A stretch of 64,000 bases of DNA from Paramacrobiotus metropolitanus. Taxonomy: Eukaryota > Tardigrada > Eutardigrada > Parachela > Macrobiotidae. Location of the stretch: positions 682,001-746,000 of the forward strand of contig NW_026570324.1 of the NCBI RefSeq assembly GCF_019649055.1, read 5' to 3'. This document shows, one piece after another, positions 60,340 to 64,000 of the stretch. The position numbers and the translations under genes were made by a program. The first letter of the stretch is position 1, and each line of letters starts with the position of its first letter. The notes under the pieces are model-generated. The model was not told where the DNA came from. It worked only from the letters and a program-made list of their open reading frames with translations, and did not search any database.

Positions 60340-61490
60340 TCAAACCGCGCTATAAGTTGGTGGAGTATTTCTCCGCGGGTAAGTCCGTCAGGGTGCCAGG
60401 ACATTTCCATGCACGCTTCAATAGCGTGTATCCATCCTTCATATGTTGAAGGAGCCGGGTCTTTCTTAGCCGGTGGGAACTCGTAATACATCCGCTTTCC
60501 GCTGGTGTATGTACGTATCAGCTTCCCAGCATGGTATCCGAGGTCGCAGTAATGTCGTACGTTGTTCTGACTAAGTTGTCGCCAATCGCCCGTTTCATCT
60601 ACCTTCCAGTGTTGGAGGAGTTTGAAGGCGATTCTTGGTGTGGCGAACTTTGGTCCACGTGTGGCCAAGGCCTTCAGAGCGGCGAATGTGTACATCCATC
60701 CGGCGTCATATTCCGAGACACTCGGCTTGGGTTTCGAAGCCGATTTAATGCCGGTATACTTCAACCTAACGTTGACCAGTGGGGGAATATCGTCTGGTAG
60801 GACTTCTATCATATCCTCATGAAAGTCCGAACGAAGTGGCTGGTGGTCGGAGTCGGGCGTCAGTGGTACTCGTTTACCGTACTGACGAGGAACGTATACT
60901 CCGCCATCGTCTTCGTTACTCTTGGAGTCGTCGGCCTTGTCGCCGCTATCCTTCTCTTCAGGTTGTTTAGCCGGTATCTCCGGTTCGGCCTGATGTTGAG
61001 GTGCTGAGCTCGACGGTGGTGGAGGTTTACCGTTTCCATCGTCGTCCTCGTCGTCGTCCTTCGGCGATCCATTTCCGGGTGTTCGGAAATCTTCGTCGTC
61101 GTCGTCATCGTCTTCGGTTTCTTCCTCGGATGACGAGATCAGCTCGGATGACTTCGGTTCCTTTTTCTTAGCCGGCTTAGTCGACTTCGTTTTAGTCGAC
61201 TTCGACTTTCCCTTCTGTTGGGTCGAGTCTTCTGGTTCCGGCGAAATTTCCATAGGCGAGGACGGTGGAAGTGACTGTACGTCCTTCGGTATAAACCGTC
61301 CCTTCGCACTCCTAGTTGGTTTGGCTATGCTTGCTCGTCCCGCCGGAGCGATGCCGTGCCGACATATGTTGTCGGTTCGTGCGGTGCTCGAGGTCGGGTT
61401 AAGGCTTGTACTCGTTTTTGTGACGACTGTGCGGCCGTACGAGCTATATGCAGCAAAATGGCTGCATCTTCCGACGGTTGTTCGTTGGAT
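60237..61490 (-). CDS. Unknown protein with acidic N-terminus
   Basis: First ATG at 61253 (MEISPEPEDSTQQKGKSKST), but the frame is open from 61490 and readable before it (RFIPKDVQSLPPSSP). Basic then strongly acidic tracts (SSSEEETEDDDDDDED, KDDDEDDDGNGKPPPP) are followed by a folded part: YDAGWMYTFAALKALATRGP, KLLQHWKVDETGDWRQLSQN, NVRHYCDLGYHAGKLIRTY. The latter could be a winged-helix-like fold, which I cannot verify. It overlaps the preceding ORF by 166 bases in the -1 frame. Confidence 0.5.
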   Translation of the reverse strand: MQRTTVGRCSHFAAYSSYGRTVVTKTSTSLNPTSSTARTDNICRHGIAPAGRASIAKPTRSAKGRFIPKDVQSLPPSSPMEISPEPEDSTQQKGKSKSTKTKSTKPAKKKEPKSSELISSSEEETEDDDDDDEDFRTPGNGSPKDDDEDDDGNGKPPPPSSSAPQHQAEPEIPAKQPEEKDSGDKADDSKSNEDDGGVYVPRQYGKRVPLTPDSDHQPLRSDFHEDMIEVLPDDIPPLVNVRLKYTGIKSASKPKPSVSEYDAGWMYTFAALKALATRGPKFATPRIAFKLLQHWKVDETGDWRQLSQNNVRHYCDLGYHAGKLIRTYTSGKRMYYEFPPAKKDPAPSTYEGWIHAIEACMEMSWHPDGLTRGEILHQLIARFEFQWTSTEPQLVDPKYKAKPDTIAGRKSTPWTTN

Positions 61491-63382
61491 TCACTGTATT
61501 CTTCGGTCGGTTCCGTGCCCGCCGGAGGCTTGTCTGTGTTGACGTAAGACATCCGGAGGTTAAATTCACGCCGATGTTGTTCCGGTATGAAGTTTGGCAC
61601 GGTATACCGAACTGGCACGTCGCGTTCTGCGTTAGTCGTCTGAAGAGTATGTTGCTCAACCAGGAGCGCGATTCGTTCGCCTATCCTATACGTGATAATT
61701 TCATCGATGTTCCCCTTCTTGTCCATGTACATCACGTTATATACACGGGCGATTTGGACCAGAGTCGATCCGCGGGGGTTTCGAATGTATCCGATACACC
61801 GTGCAATTCTAGTCGGTGTGTCATCCGCGTTCCTCGCTGCTGCACTTTTAAGTGACTTGATGAGGTCCGGTTGGATAAGTTCGGCCATCCGTCCCCATTG
61901 TCGGTGGACGGCGACTGCTAATCCATAGTCGAGGGTCCAGGCGACGATTTGCATCATGAGTTGATGCGTTAACCACGTTCCGGTTTCGCCTTCGACTTGT
62001 ATATTATTCGACAAGTCTTGTACCAGGGATTGGTAGATGTCCCTGCCATTTTCCTTGGCACTCCGAATACTACGGACGACTTCGACGTGCACGCGGACTG
62101 TGCGGATTAATGTTTCGACCGGGTCCTCCGGCTGTTCGTCCGGGAGACGCTCACGTATATCGTCTGGAGCTGGCCACTGGGATTCGTCGGTGTCCGCTCC
62201 ATGGTTAAACATTTCTTTCATGTCGCCTTTAAATCCTTCATAGGGATCCCCATCTCCGTGGTCGGAGATTGAATCCTTATCTTCCATGTCCGAGGCCTGA
62301 TCGGATTCTACATCGGACTGTTGCTTGGATGTTGAAGGCTGAGATTGTTCGGGCGGAGTCGGTGGTTTTGGTGGGTTTCGTAGCCGACCTCCTGAAGTCT
62401 TAGCCGGCTTTGTGCCGGTTCGTTCCATGACTTCTTTAAATTTCCGTTCGACCGCCTCCTTGTCGTGCGGTTCTTGAGCCTTCTCCTTCTGCTCGGTCCT
62501 TTGTGGGCCGGCATCCGAAATATCCAAGTCGTCAGATGACTTATGCCGCTTAGCCGGGTTGAGCTTCGGCGTCTTAACCGTGGAGTCCGACTTCGGTTTG
62601 GCCGGCTCCTTGGTTTCCGACTTGACTGGTTTCTTTTGGGTTTCCGTCGGCTGCGGCTTGGCAGACCGTTTTGCTGCTTCCTTCTTAGCCTTCCGTTTAT
62701 CCTTGTGGGATTTCGCAGAATTAGCCGAGTTGATGACCCTTGCGTCAAGATCATCGTCAATTTGGACAGAAGGTTGTCTAATCGGAGGGGGAACTTTCAT
62801 TTTGACGACGGGTGGTTGTACCGTCTTCTTAGTCGACTTGGGTTCCGAGGCGGTGGCTTTGCGCTGAGTCGACGTAGCCTCTTGTAGGGCTTTAGGTCGA
62901 CTCCTTTCCACTCGGTAGTGTTCTCCCATTCGTTTCATCACGTCGGCCATCTTCTCGGTAAGTCGGTCGTGGTCACGCCGAGCTTCCGTGGTGTTTCCGA
63001 CTATACTGGCACGTCGGATTCTCAGCGAATGCCAGAGTTCCCTATCCTCTGGGTACGCCATGTCGATGCAGACGTCCTGTTCCAACCTCGTCAAGTCCTT
63101 TACGTGTTGTAAAGCTAGGTCGTCATGAAATTCTCGCGACGAGTCTTGAGGTGGTTTCTCCTTGGCCGTACTCCGTTTGGTCGGTATGTTACCCGACTCG
63201 GTCGTCGACTCGTTCGTTCGAGACTCGTCTATTGTTAGACGTGGACCAGAGTGAACGGAGGTCGGTTCGTCCCTTGTGGTGACGTTTCGACCATAATTCC
63301 GACTCGCGCTTCCGAAGGGGATGTTGTATCCATCGCTTCTTCGGTTTTCTTTGGTTTCGTTGGGGTGTTCCGAGGTGAGAAC
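61325..63382 (-). CDS. Unknown protein, charged N-half and helical C-half
   Basis: Frame open from 63382; first ATG at 63058 or 63094 depending on how the alternative start is read. The first half is Lys/Pro/Ser/Thr-rich (KSHKDKRKAKKEAAKRSAKP, PPKPPTPPEQSQPSTSK) with acidic patches. The second half (from about 62100) is globular and helical: LMMQIVAWTLDYGLAVAVHR, QWGRMAELIQPDLIKSLKS, IARVYNVMYMDKKGNIDEII. No known domain recognised. It overlaps its upstream neighbour by 148 bases in the -1 frame. Confidence 0.5.
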   Translation of the reverse strand, partial: VLTSEHPNETKENRRSDGYNIPFGSASRNYGRNVTTRDEPTSVHSGPRLTIDESRTNESTTESGNIPTKRSTAKEKPPQDSSREFHDDLALQHVKDLTRLEQDVCIDMAYPEDRELWHSLRIRRASIVGNTTEARRDHDRLTEKMADVMKRMGEHYRVERSRPKALQEATSTQRKATASEPKSTKKTVQPPVVKMKVPPPIRQPSVQIDDDLDARVINSANSAKSHKDKRKAKKEAAKRSAKPQPTETQKKPVKSETKEPAKPKSDSTVKTPKLNPAKRHKSSDDLDISDAGPQRTEQKEKAQEPHDKEAVERKFKEVMERTGTKPAKTSGGRLRNPPKPPTPPEQSQPSTSKQQSDVESDQASDMEDKDSISDHGDGDPYEGFKGDMKEMFNHGADTDESQWPAPDDIRERLPDEQPEDPVETLIRTVRVHVEVVRSIRSAKENGRDIYQSLVQDLSNNIQVEGETGTWLTHQLMMQIVAWTLDYGLAVAVHRQWGRMAELIQPDLIKSLKSAAARNADDTPTRIARCIGYIRNPRGSTLVQIARVYNVMYMDKKGNIDEIITYRIGERIALLVEQHTLQTTNAERDVPVRYTVPNFIPEQHRREFNLRMSYVNTDKPPAGTEPTEEYSESNEQPSEDAAILLHIARTAAQSSQKRVQALTRPRAPHEPTTYVGTASLRRDEQA

Positions 63383-63732
63383 CTAGGTGGTTTCTCAGTC
63401 GTCGGTTGACTTGGCAGCTTAGTCGGCTGGGATGCTGATCGAGTCGGCGAAATCTGCTTTACCGGCGATCTACCTCGTTTCGGTATAGATCCCTTCGTAG
63501 GTGCCGCTGCCTTTTGGTGCATGGAGTCGTCGGAGTCGATGTTGTCCGCGTTCTCCTCATCTTCGCTGCTATCCGACATTGTTATCGGAATCTTCTCGGT
63601 AACCTCTTCTCCAGGCCGAGGTTGAATTTCCAATGTGTAGCGCCCGGGTTGATGCTCGGGTTGCGGAGCCGCTGAATCGTCTGGATCATGTTCGTATCCA
63701 GCGGAGTTGTCGTAACTCCTGCTTTCCGCATC
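63235..63732 (-). CDS. Unknown low-complexity protein segment
   Basis: Follows an in-frame TGA (63733-63735) and ends at 63235. It reads SAGYEHDPDDSAAPQPEHQP before the first ATG (63633), then an acidic SSEDEENADNIDSDDS and a basic SIPKRGRSPVKQISPTRSAS. Disordered, nuclear-protein-like composition. Probably part of the same polypeptide as its neighbours. Confidence 0.4.
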   Translation of the reverse strand, partial: DAESRSYDNSAGYEHDPDDSAAPQPEHQPGRYTLEIQPRPGEEVTEKIPITMSDSSEDEENADNIDSDDSMHQKAAAPTKGSIPKRGRSPVKQISPTRSASQPTKLPSQPTTEKPPRFSPRNTPTKPKKTEEAMDTTSPSEARVGIMVETSPQGTNRPPFTLVHV

Positions 63733-63735
63733 TCA

Positions 63736-64000
63736 GAGTAACCAACCTCTCAGGACTTTGTCTCTATCCTGGATGGTAGCATGGATCTTCTGGGCCATTT
63801 GAGTCTGTTGCTCTTCTGTCATGGTTCGATCTCGGATACCTCCTTGAAGTTGTGCTTCATAGAGTATCCGTTGAAGGTCCAGCGTTTTGGCTTGGCCGAC
63901 TAGCTTCTTATGGACGGCCGGAGTAAATAAGGCTTTGCTCCCATCACTTTCCGTGACGGGCTCGGCTTCGGCCGGTGGTAGGAAGACGGAGTCGCCTTCA
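63736..64000 (-). CDS. Upstream coding segment, cut by the window edge
   Basis: Open to the right edge in the same frame as the next segment: HKKLVGQAKTLDLQRILYEA, QLQGGIRDRTMTEEQQTQM, AQKIHATIQDRDKVLRGW, then TGA. A helical, charged segment of unknown family. Confidence 0.4.

Larger units (their letters stand above)
54810..64000 (-). mobile_element. CCGAC/GTCGG-rich unit of unknown type, truncated by window edge
   Basis: From about 54.81 kb to the right edge the composition changes: GC near 50% and very frequent GGTCGG, CCGAC and GTCGAC words in coding and noncoding parts alike. The minus strand carries a chain of long ORFs (64000 to 57522) followed by about 2.7 kb of noncoding sequence with hairpins. 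No reverse transcriptase, integrase, transposase, protease or polymerase motif is visible in the window. A large retroelement or captured viral genome with its enzymes beyond the edge, or a fast-evolving host gene, are all possible. Confidence 0.4.

Noticed and set aside
57522-64000. Assignment of the right-end ORFs to a named retrovirus-like or viral family
   Set aside because: CxxC pairs and frame overlaps are suggestive, but no enzymatic motif is visible, so no family name is justified.

Overview
The window is nuclear DNA of a small invertebrate animal. It carries intron-rich, AT-rich metazoan genes with GC-rich exons and GT-AG introns of roughly 60 to 1400 bases. Recognisable genes are a FoxO transcription factor, a CBP/p300 acetyltransferase, a PAS-domain regulator and a rhodopsin-type GPCR. 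A compact ecdysozoan genome such as a tardigrade is plausible, but the sequence alone does not fix the taxon.

Layout. 1.1-4.1 kb (minus): a frameshifted non-LTR (LINE) element with endonuclease and reverse transcriptase; a 5'-truncated relative sits in a CBP intron at 44.8-45.0 kb. 5-7.7 kb: exons of three small cell-surface-type genes (Ig domain on plus, Ly6-like and a one-TM proline/tyrosine-rich protein on minus). 7.7-11 kb: AT-rich spacer with diverged repeats and GC palindromes. 11-12.6 kb: GPCR on plus. 14.1-18.75 kb (minus): complete four-exon FoxO. 18.75-26 kb: long FoxO/PAS intergenic region with tRNA-like repeats and a CCAAT/GC-box promoter near 24.35 kb. 26.0-33.8 kb (plus): a ten-intron PAS gene resembling CLOCK but without a visible bHLH. 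35.0-48.7 kb (minus): complete 17-exon CBP/p300. 51.3-53.2 kb (minus): a small domain-permuted CBP paralog. 54.8-64 kb (minus): a CCGAC/GTCGG-rich unit with long ORFs of unknown family, running off the right edge.

FoxO, a CLOCK-like PAS protein and CBP are functionally linked in other animals: CBP/p300 acetylates FoxO and coactivates bHLH-PAS factors. Whether their adjacency here matters is inference.

The most notable object is the CBP paralog. It keeps all twelve TAZ2 zinc ligands and an intact KIX, in reversed order, and lacks the bromodomain and acetyltransferase core, which is the architecture expected of a decoy or competitor of CBP. Second is the right-end unit, whose ORFs follow one another in successive -1 frames and whose spacer holds short hairpins with conserved loops and compensating stem changes.
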